NCBI GenBank assembly: GCA_001029295.1
Contig: LDXJ01000048.1
Coordinates: 1 to 64,000, forward strand
From: Peptococcaceae bacterium CEB3
GTDB lineage: Bacteria > Bacillota > Desulfitobacteriia > Desulfitobacteriales > Desulfitobacteriaceae
Direction: 5' to 3'
Length of the DNA stretch: 64,000 nucleotides
Of the stretch, positions 7,799-17,363 are shown piece by piece (the stretch's first letter is position 1; each line of letters starts with the position of its first letter). A program made the translations under genes and the position numbers. The notes under the pieces were generated by a model. The model was given only the letters and a program-made list of their open reading frames with translations, had not been told where the DNA came from and made no database searches.

Positions 7799-9541
7799 AT
7801 GGCTGTAGAACTCACGATCAATGATATTGCGGTCTCGGTGCCGGAAGGGACCACGATCCTGGACGCGGCGCGCACGATTAATATTGATATACCCACGTTG
7901 TGCTATCTTAATCTACCTGAGATGAAACTCAACAACCATATCGCTTCCTGCCGGGTGTGTGTGGTGGAGGTGGAAGGGCGCCGGACGCTGGCCCCGTCTT
8001 GTTCCACTCCCGTGACTCCGGGCATGGTGGTCAAAACGGATACTCCTCGGGCGATCAAGGCCAGACGTACTATGGTGGAATTGCTGCTTTCAGATCATCC
8101 GAAATCCTGTCTGACCTGCTCCAAGAATCTGGACTGCGATTTGCAGGCTTTGGCCTCTGACCTCGGGGTGCGTAATATTACCTATGAGGGGGAAGAGTCC
8201 CGATTCGCCATAGACAAGTCGAGTAAGGCAATCGTCCGCGATCCGAATAAATGTATCCGCTGCCGCCGCTGTGAGACCATGTGCAATGAGGTCCAGACCG
8301 TGGGGGTGTACTCGGCGGTGGGACGGGGTTTCGAAACCGTGGTCAAAACCGCTTTCGACCTGCCTCAGCACAAAACATCCTGTACTTTTTGCGGCCAGTG
8401 CCTGGCGGTGTGTCCCACGGGCGCCCTGACGGAACTCGATCAAGTGGACAAGGTGTGGAAAGCACTGAACGATCCCGAGCGCTTCGTCATCGCGGAGACG
8501 GCTCCGGCCGTGCGCGTGGCTTTGGGGGAAGGGTTCGGGCTGGAGCCGGGTACTATTGTCACGGGGAAAATGGTGGCTGCCTTAAAGCGGCTGGGTTTTG
8601 ATCGTGTTTTCGACACGGAGTTCGCGGCTGACCTGACCATCGTCGAAGAAGCCACCGAGTTGATGGATCGCCTGAAAAAGGGCGGACGTCTGCCGATTCT
8701 GACCAGCTGTTGCCCAGCCTGGGTCAAGTTCTTTGAGCATCAGTTTCCGGATCTGCTCGACATTCCTTCGACCTGCAAGTCGCCCCATGAAATGTTTGGC
8801 GTGATCGCGAAAAAGTATTATGCCGACTTGATGGGAATTGACCCCGAACGCATCACGGTGGTTTCCGTCATGCCCTGTGTCGCCAAGAAATACGAGGCGG
8901 CCAGGCCGGAACTGGGTCGGGATCCCAAGACCCCGGACGTGGACATCGTCATTACCACGCGAGAGTTGGCTCGCATGATCCGAGAGGCGGGTATTCATTT
9001 CGGGGCTTTGCCGGAGGAAGACTTTGATCAACCTTTAGGTGAATCCACCGGGGCGGCGGTCATTTTCGGAACTACGGGGGGAGTGATTGAGGCGGCCTTG
9101 CGTACGGCCTATGAGTGGATCACCGGTCAGCCTCTGGCCAGAATCGAATTCGAAGAGTTCCGCGGTATGGAGGGAATTAAAGAAGCGGTCATTGACATGG
9201 CAGGCCGGGACTTTAGGGTGGCGGTGACGCACGGTTTGGGCAATGCCCGCAAAATCCTGGAAAAGATCCAGGCGGGGGACAGCCAGTATGACGCGATTGA
9301 GATCATGGCTTGTCCGGGGGGATGTATCGGTGGAGGCGGACAGCCCTACCACCATGGTAATATGGAGATCTTAAAAGCCCGCGCCGCCGCGATTTACCGG
9401 GAAGACCGGAACAAGACTTTGCGCAAATCGCATGAGAATCCAGCGGTACGAGCCCTCTACGAAAAATACCTGGGCGAGCCCTATGGGGAGAAGGCCCACA
9501 GGCTTCTGCACACCCATTACATCGAAAGGCGCAAAGTGTAA
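7799..9541 (+). CDS. hydA: [FeFe] hydrogenase catalytic subunit HydA
   Basis: A 580-residue catalytic subunit that makes or consumes hydrogen. The N-terminus has a NuoG-like [2Fe-2S] domain (SCRVCVVEVEG), a histidine-ligated [4Fe-4S] site (HPKSCLTCSKNLDC) and a two-cluster ferredoxin (NKCIRCRRCETMCNE, CTFCGQCLAVCP). The H-cluster signatures are all present: TSCCPAW near 302, MPCVAKKYE near 358 and MACPGGCIGGGGQP near 503. With HydC and HydB this gives the trimeric NAD/ferredoxin bifurcating type (group A3-like, inferred from subunit make-up). There is no signal peptide, so it is cytoplasmic. The ATG has a strong GGGAGAGGAAGG site. The maturases HydE, HydF and HydG are not in this window. Confidence 0.95.
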   Translation: MAVELTINDIAVSVPEGTTILDAARTINIDIPTLCYLNLPEMKLNNHIASCRVCVVEVEGRRTLAPSCSTPVTPGMVVKTDTPRAIKARRTMVELLLSDHPKSCLTCSKNLDCDLQALASDLGVRNITYEGEESRFAIDKSSKAIVRDPNKCIRCRRCETMCNEVQTVGVYSAVGRGFETVVKTAFDLPQHKTSCTFCGQCLAVCPTGALTELDQVDKVWKALNDPERFVIAETAPAVRVALGEGFGLEPGTIVTGKMVAALKRLGFDRVFDTEFAADLTIVEEATELMDRLKKGGRLPILTSCCPAWVKFFEHQFPDLLDIPSTCKSPHEMFGVIAKKYYADLMGIDPERITVVSVMPCVAKKYEAARPELGRDPKTPDVDIVITTRELARMIREAGIHFGALPEEDFDQPLGESTGAAVIFGTTGGVIEAALRTAYEWITGQPLARIEFEEFRGMEGIKEAVIDMAGRDFRVAVTHGLGNARKILEKIQAGDSQYDAIEIMACPGGCIGGGGQPYHHGNMEILKARAAAIYREDRNKTLRKSHENPAVRALYEKYLGEPYGEKAHRLLHTHYIERRKV

Positions 9542-9663
9542 GGAGCGTTACGCCGGGCGAGCCGGCCATAAGAGGGACAAAAACGAGGGGAGACGTCTAT
9601 GCCGGCAATAACATTTACACCGTTTTTGCCGCTGGGAGCCCGCCTGACCGCCTGACATTGACT

Positions 9664-9693
9664 TTGACGAAAACGGAAAGAACGTGTTAGAAT
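9664..9693 (+). promoter_or_regulatory. Putative promoter of the uracil-DNA glycosylase gene
   Basis: TTGACG (9664-9669), an 18-base spacer and TAGAAT (9688-9693), about 50 bases before the glycosylase start. Confidence 0.55.
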
Positions 9694-9741
9694 GACAAGG
9701 AGTTTTATGGACCGAGTCGAGGCGTGTCGATAGGGGGGCAT

Positions 9742-10347
9742 ATGGAGCGAGGGGAAAGAGACCGGGCAGAGTTGGCGGCCGCGCTCGCCGCTTTGGCGAA
9801 TGAAGCCGGCTCCTGTAATAATTGCGCTTTACGGCAAGGCTGCCGGGGAGTTGTTTTCGGGGAGGGCAATCCGGCCTCCTCAATTATGTTTGTCGGTGAA
9901 GGGCCGGGAGAAACCGAAGATGAGCTGGGAAGGCCTTTTGTGGGAAAAGCCGGGCAGCTGTTGGACAAAATCCTGGCTGCGGCAGAGCTCCCCAGGGACA
10001 ACGTGTATATAACCAATATCGTCAAATGCCGGCCGCCGGGAAACCGCACCCCTGTCATGCCGGAGATGCAGGCGTGCCTTCCTTGGCTGCGCCGCCAGTT
10101 CAAGATACTGAGGCCGAAATTCATGGTTTTGCTGGGTTTGGCGGCGACGCACGGAATACTGGATCCCGAACTGAAAATGGGGGAAAGCCATGGTCACTGG
10201 TTTGAGCGGGGAGGCGTGCGGTTTATGCCGACTTATCATCCGGCCGCGATTTTGCGCAATCCCGGTTTGCGTCGTCCGGTGTGGGAAGACTTTCAGAAAA
10301 TCAGGGAGGCCGTCCTCACCGCTTCGGGGCGGTCGCACAGCTTGTGA
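9742..10347 (+). CDS. Type 4-like uracil-DNA glycosylase (iron-sulfur)
   Basis: A 201-residue uracil-DNA glycosylase that removes uracil arising from cytosine deamination. Three N-terminal cysteines (CNNCALRQGC, residues 25, 28 and 34) and a later one in MQACLPWL fit the [4Fe-4S] ligands of family 4 enzymes. Motif A is GEGPGETEDELGRPFVG and motif B is YHPAAILRNP. The ATG at 9742 is chosen; a GTG at 9724 in the same frame is possible. It has its own promoter and stands alone between the hydrogenase and a membrane acetyltransferase-like gene. Confidence 0.9.
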   Translation: MERGERDRAELAAALAALANEAGSCNNCALRQGCRGVVFGEGNPASSIMFVGEGPGETEDELGRPFVGKAGQLLDKILAAAELPRDNVYITNIVKCRPPGNRTPVMPEMQACLPWLRRQFKILRPKFMVLLGLAATHGILDPELKMGESHGHWFERGGVRFMPTYHPAAILRNPGLRRPVWEDFQKIREAVLTASGRSHSL

Positions 10348-10382
10348 AGGCGTGTAAATACCACATAATGTACACATTTTTC

Positions 10383-10413
10383 TTGGCTTTTCTTAAATAT
10401 TTAGGAGTATAAT
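10383..10413 (+). promoter_or_regulatory. Putative promoter before the DUF1624-like gene
   Basis: TTGGCT (10383-10388) and a perfect TATAAT (10408-10413), with a rather long 19-base spacer. Confidence 0.4.
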
Positions 10414-10468
10414 CCTGAACGTGCCCTAAATACTGGAGAAAATTCCGGAGAAAAGAGTGTGGTAGCTT

Positions 10469-11647
10469 TTGTCTCATGCAAGACTTTCTTTCGTTGATCG
10501 AACGCGAGGTCTAATCATGATGTTCATGGCGCTCGATCATGCCTTATATTTTTGGAGTTTTGGCCGCGTCAGCAATGAAGGGTTACCGTTGGTGACAAAC
10601 GGCACCCTGTCTTTCCTGGGGGCGGGGAATCCGTCCCTCCCGGCTTCGATTGCCATGATTTTAGCCAGTATGGCGGCACCGGGGTTCTTGTTGATCGCGG
10701 GTTATGTTTTGGCCCTGTCAGTCAAAAGGCGTGAAGAGGCGGGGGCGTCAAGCTGGGAGATCAGCAAACATCTCTGGCTGAGGGGGCTGGCCCTAATCAC
10801 GTTACAGGTGCTTGTGGCTTCCCCCGCCTTTAACCTGCCGGCCTTTGTCAACGGGGACCTGGAATTTTCGGTGGGAGTTATTCTCTCCCTCAGCGTCCTC
10901 TCCACGATAGGTCTCGGTTTCATTTTTTTGGATTTGGGCCGGCATATATCAGCCTGGAAGCTGATGGCTTTTACGGCGTTCCTTTACATTTTGAGCGAAA
11001 GCCTGCTGCCGCATTTCGCCGGGGCTTATTCCGGTCTGTCATGGCTTGAACAGGGTTTGCGCACACTCTTGGTCCTGCCGGTTCCTTTTTCCTCACAACT
11101 GCTTTTGAACAACAATTTTCCGGTCATACCCTGGCTCTTGCCCTTATGCTTGGGATGGCTGTACGGCAAGACTTACAAGCCGGAAAAGGGTCTCGCCTAT
11201 GAGGGGAAACGCTGGGGCTTGTCCGGTTTGATCAGCTTGGGTCTGTTTTTCGTCCTGCGTCTGGCCGGATTGGGTGATTACTTGCGGGCCGCTTCACCCG
11301 ACCAATTCTTCGTTCTTTCCAAATATCCACCGAGTCCGGATTATTTCCTGTTCTATCTGGGTCTGGTGTTCCTGATTTCTTACCTCTTCAGCCGCGTGCC
11401 CAGATCGGGTAAGGCGGTGACCATCTTGGGTGATTTCGGCAAGACGCCGCTGTTCTTCTATGCCGTACATCTCTGGCTCTACGCGCTCATTCCGGCTCTC
11501 TTCAATCATTTCAACCGCACCCCCATTTGGGCGGGAGCGGGTATTTGGCTGATGGGTCTGGTAATTCTTTATCCGTTGTGTCGATGGTCAGTTAAGCTGC
11601 GGAGTTCCCTCAAAGCGATGCTTAAGCCGAATCCCGAGACAAATTAG
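10469..11647 (+). CDS. Heparan-alpha-glucosaminide N-acetyltransferase-like membrane protein (DUF1624)
   Basis: A 392-residue polytopic membrane protein, about ten segments. The N-terminal SFVDRTRGLIMMFMALDHA is the conserved opening of the HGSNAT/DUF1624 family, and the later GKTPLFFYAVHLWLY matches the conserved C-terminal histidine region. Relatives acetylate sugars across a membrane; the bacterial substrates are mostly unknown. The TTG start at 10469 is forced because the frame has a stop 9 bases upstream and no earlier usable start. The Shine-Dalgarno site is weak. It is followed by a degenerate tandem repeat region and a PAP2-family gene on the same strand. Confidence 0.78.
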   Translation: MSHARLSFVDRTRGLIMMFMALDHALYFWSFGRVSNEGLPLVTNGTLSFLGAGNPSLPASIAMILASMAAPGFLLIAGYVLALSVKRREEAGASSWEISKHLWLRGLALITLQVLVASPAFNLPAFVNGDLEFSVGVILSLSVLSTIGLGFIFLDLGRHISAWKLMAFTAFLYILSESLLPHFAGAYSGLSWLEQGLRTLLVLPVPFSSQLLLNNNFPVIPWLLPLCLGWLYGKTYKPEKGLAYEGKRWGLSGLISLGLFFVLRLAGLGDYLRAASPDQFFVLSKYPPSPDYFLFYLGLVFLISYLFSRVPRSGKAVTILGDFGKTPLFFYAVHLWLYALIPALFNHFNRTPIWAGAGIWLMGLVILYPLCRWSVKLRSSLKAMLKPNPETN

Positions 11648-11745
11648 TAAATCAGTAAGTCAGCAAAGTAAGTCAGCAAAGTCAATCAGTAAGTAAGTCA
11701 GCAAGTCAATCAGCAAAGCAAATCAGCAAATTAGTAAATTAGGCC
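11641..11745 (+). repeat. Degenerate short tandem repeats (TCAGCAAAG-like)
   Basis: About a dozen imperfect copies of an 8-9 base motif (variants TCAGCAAAG, TCAGTAAG, TTAGTAAA) fill the space right after the upstream stop codon. Several units contain stop codons, so this is not coding. Confidence 0.75.
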
Positions 11746-11810
11746 GCGCAAAGATAAAGCCGGTCTTTCCCGGCTAGGCTCGTACCAGTAGGCCGAGAGA
11801 GGAGAAGTGA

Positions 11811-12731
11811 ATGGAAGCGGAATCTATTGGAAGGCTGTGGAGCTGGATAAAAAGGCACTTTTTGCGTGTTCTTGCTCTGGCCATCGTTGTTTACCTGATT
11901 TTCGATCCCTGGCGCGACAGCCGTATGGCATATCTCCTCCTGGCGGTGGCCTTTTGGGGTCTGGACCATGACCGGGTGCCCGTGACGTGGAGGAAGTTCT
12001 TGCCCTGGGGGATTCCTCTTTTGCTGTTTCCCCTAATCCTGTGGCAATGGTTTCCACCCATCTGGAATGATGTGGTGTACTGGCAGCTGGGTGCCAAACC
12101 CCATTTGGTAAACTTGGATCCCTGGTTCAAAACAATGGCTTGGAACAACGGCTGGATGTTCCGGGTGATTAAAACTCCCTGGCTGACCGCTTACTTTCGC
12201 TGGATTTATGCCAACGGTTTCACCCTGCCCGTGTTGGTGCCGGTGTTCCGTTCCTTCCTGGCCAAAGATTCCCGCAAAATGGCCAGCTATATCTTATCTG
12301 CCCACGTTTTGCAGTTCTTTATGATTTTCCCCTTTTATTTAACGTTCCATGCCAACGAAGTCTGGTATGTCCTGGGGGATCCGGACGGGATGGCCCGCCA
12401 TTTGTCGGCGGCTCAGGCCGCGGTGGACGTATTGAACTGTTTCCCTTCGATGCATACCTCGGTGGCTTTTGCTATGCTTCTCATAGCCTGGAGGGAAAAA
12501 GACCGTTTCTTCCGTTGGGTTTGGGCGGTCTTCGGTTTGTCTGTCATCTACTCTACGCTCTATCTGGAGATCCACTGGGTTATCGATGTCATGGGGGGAC
12601 TCCTCCTGGCAGTGGCGGCGGTAAAACTGGGAGATTGGGTCATAGCAAAAGCGTCGGCTAAATGGGGATGGTGGCAGACCATTTCTCTGCCTCAGGCTCC
12701 GCTGCCGGCCGAGAAAAGAGAGGCCGTCTGA
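11811..12731 (+). CDS. PAP2-family membrane phosphatase or inositol-phosphoceramide-synthase-like protein
   Basis: A 306-residue membrane protein with about six segments. It carries the last two of the three PAP2 phosphatase motifs: CFPSMHTSVAF (SxxxH-like) near residue 207 and YLEIHWVIDVMGG near 247, with the catalytic histidines. The first motif (KxxxxxxRP) is not evident, as in the PAP2_3/AUR1-like branch that transfers or removes lipid head-group phosphates at the outer membrane face. The ATG has GAGAGGAG upstream. It is probably a stand-alone lipid-modifying enzyme; the substrate is unknown. Confidence 0.82.
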   Translation: MEAESIGRLWSWIKRHFLRVLALAIVVYLIFDPWRDSRMAYLLLAVAFWGLDHDRVPVTWRKFLPWGIPLLLFPLILWQWFPPIWNDVVYWQLGAKPHLVNLDPWFKTMAWNNGWMFRVIKTPWLTAYFRWIYANGFTLPVLVPVFRSFLAKDSRKMASYILSAHVLQFFMIFPFYLTFHANEVWYVLGDPDGMARHLSAAQAAVDVLNCFPSMHTSVAFAMLLIAWREKDRFFRWVWAVFGLSVIYSTLYLEIHWVIDVMGGLLLAVAAVKLGDWVIAKASAKWGWWQTISLPQAPLPAEKREAV

Positions 12732-12890
12732 GCCTGTACGAGGGCTTATTGGGGCGGGCGTTTCGGCCACAACCTTTTCACCGGCCCTGGTTTTTAGCGT
12801 CTCCGTTCGCGTGTCTTGTCCTTTCGGGTATGATTTTTGGGGAAATTTCCATACTAAGAAAGCAAGTCGGAGAAGCGGAGGTCGTTGATT

Positions 12891-13595
12891 TTGCCCAAGA
12901 ATCTGGCGAATGAGGAACAGACCCAAAATCCCGCTCTGGAAAATCTCCAGCAGCTGGGGGAATTACGAATGCCGGAAAACACGAGCAATGTTTATTGTTT
13001 GACAATCGTCGGTCAGATTGAAGGTCATCAGGTCCTGCAGCCCCAAGCCAAAGCGACCAAGTATGAGCATATTATCCCGCAGCTCTTTGCGGTGGAACAG
13101 AACCCGAAGGTAGAGGGTACACTGGTTATTCTCAATACGGCGGGAGGGGATGTGGAGGCCGGCTTGGCCATCGCCGAACTCTTGGCCAGTCTGAGCAAAC
13201 CGTCGGTTTCCCTGGTTCTGGGAGGGGGACACAGTATCGGTATTCCGATTGCCGTGAGCTGTCAGAAGAGTTTTATCGCCCCGACCGCAACGATGACGGT
13301 GCACCCGATTCGTTACACCGGCCTGGTCATCAACGGCCACCAGCAATTCGAGTACCTGCAAAAAATGCAGGAGCGAGTGGTTCGTTTTATCTGCAGTCAT
13401 TCCAAGATTGACGAAGAGGGTTTGAGGCACCTGATGTTCAAAACCGGGGAGCTGGCTCAGGATATCGGAACGGTTTTAGTCGGTCAGGAGGCCGTCGATA
13501 CCGGATTGATTCAGGCGGTCGGGGGTCTTAAAGAGGCTTACAAGGCCCTGTTGGACATGATTCCGGAAGACACTGAGGAGAAGCCACAGGCATGA
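12891..13595 (+). CDS. tepA: TepA/ClpP-like serine protease (translocation-enhancing protein)
   Basis: A 234-residue cytoplasmic protein of the ClpP/crotonase fold. The nucleophile serine is in [13 protein letters not shown] and the histidine in TVHPIRYTG, as in Bacillus TepA (YmfB), reported to aid protein secretion and linked to spore small acid-soluble protein turnover. [19 protein letters not shown] is the conserved substrate-groove strand. A TTG at 12891 is used because GGAGGT lies eight bases upstream; a TTG six bases earlier leaves only two. It sits directly upstream of ftsK/spoIIIE, the same order as in Bacillus, which supports the assignment. Confidence 0.9.
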   Translation: MPKNLANEEQTQNPALENLQQLGELRMPENTSNVYCLTIVGQIEGHQVLQPQAKATKYEHIIPQLFAVEQNPKVEGTLVILNTAGGDVEAGLAIAELLASLSKPSVSLVLGGGHSIGIPIAVSCQKSFIAPTATMTVHPIRYTGLVINGHQQFEYLQKMQERVVRFICSHSKIDEEGLRHLMFKTGELAQDIGTVLVGQEAVDTGLIQAVGGLKEAYKALLDMIPEDTEEKPQA

Positions 13596-13616
13596 GGACA
13601 AAGCTAAAGGCATGAA

Positions 13617-13643
13617 AGAAAAAGCGGCGTAAGCCGCTTTTTC
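13617..13643 (+). terminator. Intrinsic terminator after tepA
   Basis: AAAAGCGGC (13620-13628), GTAA loop, GCCGCTTTT: a nine-base perfect stem running into T residues. Confidence 0.85.
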
Positions 13644-13844
13644 CGGCTGCCCCGGGAGTCCCTGCTGCCTTGTGGTGACAAGGGTCATTTGTCGTCTGCA
13701 TAGCTGAAACGGACAGTATGGTTAAAAGGGCCAGATTTTTTGATCTTTGTGAAGAGGATTAAAGGAAATCGGGCTTGTTTTGTGGAAATGTATAGGCGGC
13801 TGCCCGGGTTGGGCGAGAGAGTGCGGGACTGGGAGGCTTGACCG

Positions 13845-14366
13845 GTGGCAAAAAAACGCAGGTACCGAAGTGTCAAGAAAAGCGCGATGTTAAAAGAATC
13901 CATACGGAACGAAGCAGTGGGCCTCCTGATCGTCGGTGCGGCTTGCTTGGGGTTGGTGGCTCTTTTTTCCGGGCACAATGGGATTATCGGGGCGCAAATC
14001 AGCGAGGCACTGACAATCTTTGCCGGCGGGGGGCGGGTTTTTATCCCGCTTATGGTCGGGATTTGGGGTTTGGCGGTTATGAATCAACGCCCCCGTGCCT
14101 TGAATTGGCGCGTGGTGGGTGGAGTCGTTTTGTTCTTGGTCTTGGTAGGTTTTTTGCAGTTGCAGATCCCCGGCGCGGCAACGTTTTCGCGGACAGAGAT
14201 GTGGCAGGCGGGAAAAGGGGGACATGGCGGCGGGTTGTTGGGGGCCCTGGGGCCTGATCGCCGCTGCTCCGCTGCAGACGGTGGTCGGGACCGCGGGAAG
14301 TTACATTGTCTTGGTCATCGGGGCGATGGTGGGGGCCCTGTTGGTAACGAATCATTCCCTGGTTGA
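13845..14366 (+). CDS. ftsK: DNA translocase FtsK/SpoIIIE, N-terminal part (frameshifted)
   Basis: This frame gives the basic start [12 protein letters not shown] and three of the four expected N-terminal membrane segments, up to [13 protein letters not shown] (about residue 136), then loses homology ([10 protein letters not shown]) and ends at 14366. The true continuation lies one base over, in the frame of 14224-16263. Removing one G from the GGGG at 14249-14252 restores [16 protein letters not shown], a normal FtsK membrane sequence. The GTG start has GGAGG eight bases upstream. Either the assembled sequence has one extra base here or the gene is translated as two pieces; an error is more likely for so important a gene. 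Confidence 0.8.
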   Translation: MAKKRRYRSVKKSAMLKESIRNEAVGLLIVGAACLGLVALFSGHNGIIGAQISEALTIFAGGGRVFIPLMVGIWGLAVMNQRPRALNWRVVGGVVLFLVLVGFLQLQIPGAATFSRTEMWQAGKGGHGGGLLGALGPDRRCSAADGGRDRGKLHCLGHRGDGGGPVGNESFPG

Positions 14367-16263
14367 GGGTGGGCGTGAACTGGGTTTAATGTTCAAAGAA
14401 GGGGCGGATTGGCTCAAGAATCAAGTGAGCGATTTTGTTTTTGTTTTGCGCAGCCAGCCGAAAACGGAAGGGCTTCCGGCGCAGGGGGGAGAGAAGACCT
14501 TAGTCTCCGCCAAACGCAAGCCGAAAAAAGCGGCCGGCGGCGCGGAAGTTTCGGGGCAAAAACCGGTTTTGCCCGGGACTCCGGTGGTGATCCGGACCAG
14601 CGGCTGGACGCAGGAAGCAAAAGAAGCGGCGGAAAGTCTGGGTCCGGGACAATCCGAACCGTTTGTGGAGGGTCTCGGCGGTCCGGCTGCCGGGACGGCC
14701 CCGGCTGAGCCTGCATCGCCCGGCGCCAAGGGCGGCATCAAGCCTCCGGGAAAAGTGACGGGTACGCCTATTTCCCGCCAGGCGGAGCGCGACACCGGCT
14801 ATGTCTTGCCTTCATCGGCTCTTTTGCACCAACCGATCAAGGTGAAGAATGCGCGGCTGAACAAGGATCTGGCGGATAACGTCAAGACTTTGGAGGAGAC
14901 TCTGGAGAGTTTCGGGGTCAAGATTAAAGTCACCCATGTGACTCAGGGGCCGGCCATTACCCGGTATGAGGCCCAGCCGGCTCCGGGAATCAAGGTGAGC
15001 AGGATCACGAACCTGGCCGATGATATAGCGCTCAGCCTGGCCGCGGCGGACGTGCGGATTGAGGCACCCGTGCCGGGGAAATCCGTCGTCGGCATTGAAG
15101 TTCCCAACAAGGAAATCGCGACGGTTCATTTCCGTGAAGTCCTGGAGGCTCCGGATTTTCAGGATGCGCTCAGCAAATTAAGTCTGGTTCTGGGCAAGGA
15201 TATCACAGGTATGCCCGTCGTTGCGGACCTCACGAAGATGCCGCACCTTTTGATTGCCGGGGCCACGGGTTCGGGCAAGTCGGTCTGTATCAATACGTTG
15301 ATCAACAGTATACTATTTAAAGCCCGCCCTAACGAGGTTAAGTTCCTTCTCGTTGATCCGAAAATGGTCGAGTTGGCAAATTACAACGGCATTCCGCATT
15401 TGATTGCCCCGGTGGTGACGGATCCGCGCAAAGCCGCCGGCGCTCTCAAGTGGATCGTGACGGAGATGGAAACCCGTTATGAACTTTTCGCCGCCAACGG
15501 CGTGCGCGATATTGTGCGCTATAATTATGTGCGCCAACAGGAACCGGATGACAAACATCCGCCCCTTCCTTATGTGGTCGTGATCATTGACGAACTGTCC
15601 GATCTGATGATGGTTGCCCCCGGAGATGTGGAGGACGCCATCTGCCGCTTGGCGCAAATGGCCAGGGCGGCCGGTATCCACCTGATTGTGGCTACTCAGC
15701 GGCCTTCGGTTGACGTCATTACGGGCTTGATTAAAGCCAATATCCCGTCCAGGATAGCTTTTGCCGTCTCCTCGCAGACAGACTCGCGTACGATTATTGA
15801 CATGAACGGGGCGGAAAAGCTCCTGGGCCGGGGGGATATGCTCTTCTATCCTATGGGAGCGGGCAAACCTTTGCGGGTTCAGGGCTGCTTCCTGGCGGAC
15901 AAGGAAGTGGAAAATGTCGTCAGATTCCTGCAGAACCAAGCAAAACCCGAGTACCAGGAGATTCCGAATGTGGAATTGGGGAGCACGAAAGCGGAAGAGC
16001 CGGGAGACGAACTGTTTCACCAGGCAGCCGAACTGTTTATCGAGAGCGGTAACGCCTCGGTGTCCCTGCTGCAAAGGCGCTTGAGGATCGGGTACACCCG
16101 GGCGGCCCGCCTGATGGACCTCTTGGAGGAAAAGGGCGTGGTCGGGGGCTATGAGGGTTCGAAACCAAGGGAAGTCCTCTTGACACGCGGCCAATTTGAG
16201 CAAAAGTTCGGCTCGGAAGAAGCGGAACTTGAGGAAAAACCAGATGTTTCCGGCAGGATTTAA
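14224..16263 (+). CDS. ftsK: DNA translocase FtsK/SpoIIIE, main part with motor domain
   Basis: Carries the last membrane segment, a proline- and glycine-rich linker (about residues 80-190), the alpha/beta RecA-like motor and a C-terminal gamma winged helix. Walker A is [15 protein letters not shown], Walker [15 protein letters not shown]; the gamma domain is in [24 protein letters not shown], which reads the polar KOPS/SRS sequences. FtsK/SpoIIIE pumps chromosome through the division or sporulation septum. The ATG at 14224 is probably not the natural start: homology continues upstream in the other frame (13845-14366). If the shift is real, this part could still be made by re-initiation, but it would lack most of the membrane anchor. 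Confidence 0.93.
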   Translation: MAAGCWGPWGLIAAAPLQTVVGTAGSYIVLVIGAMVGALLVTNHSLVEGGRELGLMFKEGADWLKNQVSDFVFVLRSQPKTEGLPAQGGEKTLVSAKRKPKKAAGGAEVSGQKPVLPGTPVVIRTSGWTQEAKEAAESLGPGQSEPFVEGLGGPAAGTAPAEPASPGAKGGIKPPGKVTGTPISRQAERDTGYVLPSSALLHQPIKVKNARLNKDLADNVKTLEETLESFGVKIKVTHVTQGPAITRYEAQPAPGIKVSRITNLADDIALSLAAADVRIEAPVPGKSVVGIEVPNKEIATVHFREVLEAPDFQDALSKLSLVLGKDITGMPVVADLTKMPHLLIAGATGSGKSVCINTLINSILFKARPNEVKFLLVDPKMVELANYNGIPHLIAPVVTDPRKAAGALKWIVTEMETRYELFAANGVRDIVRYNYVRQQEPDDKHPPLPYVVVIIDELSDLMMVAPGDVEDAICRLAQMARAAGIHLIVATQRPSVDVITGLIKANIPSRIAFAVSSQTDSRTIIDMNGAEKLLGRGDMLFYPMGAGKPLRVQGCFLADKEVENVVRFLQNQAKPEYQEIPNVELGSTKAEEPGDELFHQAAELFIESGNASVSLLQRRLRIGYTRAARLMDLLEEKGVVGGYEGSKPREVLLTRGQFEQKFGSEEAELEEKPDVSGRI

Positions 16264-16304
16264 ACTGCGCCGCGGCGAATATATACTGGTTGAAAGGAAG
16301 AGGA

Positions 16305-17363
16305 ATGATTCACGAACTGAGCGCTGGGGAGCTGGCGGGTTTAGCCGATCCGGCTTTAATAGATGTCCGTTCCGAAGGAGAATTTGCCGCGGCGACGATT
16401 CCGGGAGCGGTTAACCTGCCCTTGTTGAATGACCGGGAGCGGGAGGAAGTAGGCAAAGTTTACACGCGGGTTTCGCCGGCGGCCGCGCGGGAATTGGGCT
16501 TGCGCCTTGTCAGTCCCAAGCTCCCGCAACTGGTTTCCCAGGCCGGACAATTGGCCCGGGAGAGGCCCTTGGTGCTTTTTTGCTGGCGGGGGGGCTTGCG
16601 CAGCAAGGCGTTGGCCCAAGTTTTGGATGTCATGGGGCTAACAGTTTACCGGCTGCGCGGAGGATACAAAGCTTACCGGCGTTTGGTGGTTGAGTTTTTT
16701 GCCCGGGAGTTTTCCCTGGCGGTCTTTGTTTTGTGCGGGAATACCGGGGTCGGTAAAACGAACCTTTTGTCTCGCCTGGGTGAGGCGGGACACCCGATCG
16801 TGGATCTGGAGGGTTTGGCCCATAACCGCGGTTCGGTTTTCGGGGGCGTCGGCTTAGGTGTTCCCCCCAGTCAAAAGGATTTTGAGGCGTATTTTTATGA
16901 GAATTTGCGCTTGTTTCGGGACCGGGGATATGTTATTGTCGAATGTGAGAGCAAACGGATCGGGTCAATCAATTTGCCTGTGAGTTTCTATCGGGCTATG
17001 CAGGGGGGCGTCCGGATTTTAGTCTACGATCGCCCGGATAACCGGATACGACGCTTGACGGAGGAATATACCCGCGTGCCCGGAGCGCTCGCCCAGATCC
17101 ATGAAGCATTGCAGCGTTTAAGGAAAATCTTGGGTGACCGGAAAGTGGATGGATTGGAACAGCTGCTCCGGCGTGACCCAGCGGATTTTACGCGTTTTTT
17201 GCTGGAGAAATATTATGATCCTCTGTATGCCTACCCTAATGAACCCAGTCAAGGGTATGCGCTGAGTTTGGACTATAATGATCCGGGCACTGCTACAAAG
17301 GAGTTTGAAGACTACCTTGACAAATACTTGGGTGAGTCGAGACTTTCTTTATCTGGAATATGA
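16305..17363 (+). CDS. mnmH: tRNA 2-selenouridine synthase MnmH (SelU)
   Basis: A 352-residue enzyme that replaces sulfur by selenium in the wobble 2-thiouridine of certain tRNAs, using selenophosphate. Residues 1-130 are a rhodanese domain (DVRSEGEFAAATIPGAVNLP) with the catalytic cysteine in FCWRGGLRSKA, followed by GGYKAYRR. A P-loop domain (GNTGVGKTNLLSRL near 148) follows, and VECESKRIGSINLP is a family signature. It starts with the ATG at 16305 behind GGAAGAGG. It implies that the cell makes selenophosphate, so a selD gene is expected elsewhere. The downstream gene starts inside its 3' end. Confidence 0.9.
   Translation: MIHELSAGELAGLADPALIDVRSEGEFAAATIPGAVNLPLLNDREREEVGKVYTRVSPAAARELGLRLVSPKLPQLVSQAGQLARERPLVLFCWRGGLRSKALAQVLDVMGLTVYRLRGGYKAYRRLVVEFFAREFSLAVFVLCGNTGVGKTNLLSRLGEAGHPIVDLEGLAHNRGSVFGGVGLGVPPSQKDFEAYFYENLRLFRDRGYVIVECESKRIGSINLPVSFYRAMQGGVRILVYDRPDNRIRRLTEEYTRVPGALAQIHEALQRLRKILGDRKVDGLEQLLRRDPADFTRFLLEKYYDPLYAYPNEPSQGYALSLDYNDPGTATKEFEDYLDKYLGESRLSLSGI

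Noticed and set aside
9707-9733. Eight-codon frame MDRVEACR with AAGGAG ahead of the uracil-DNA glycosylase
   Set aside because: Could be a leader peptide, but so short a frame occurs often by chance and nothing else supports it; it may simply reflect the glycosylase ribosome site region.
12339-12926. A 195-residue minus-strand frame across the PAP2 end
   Set aside because: Overlaps conserved PAP2 motifs on the plus strand and has low-complexity composition.
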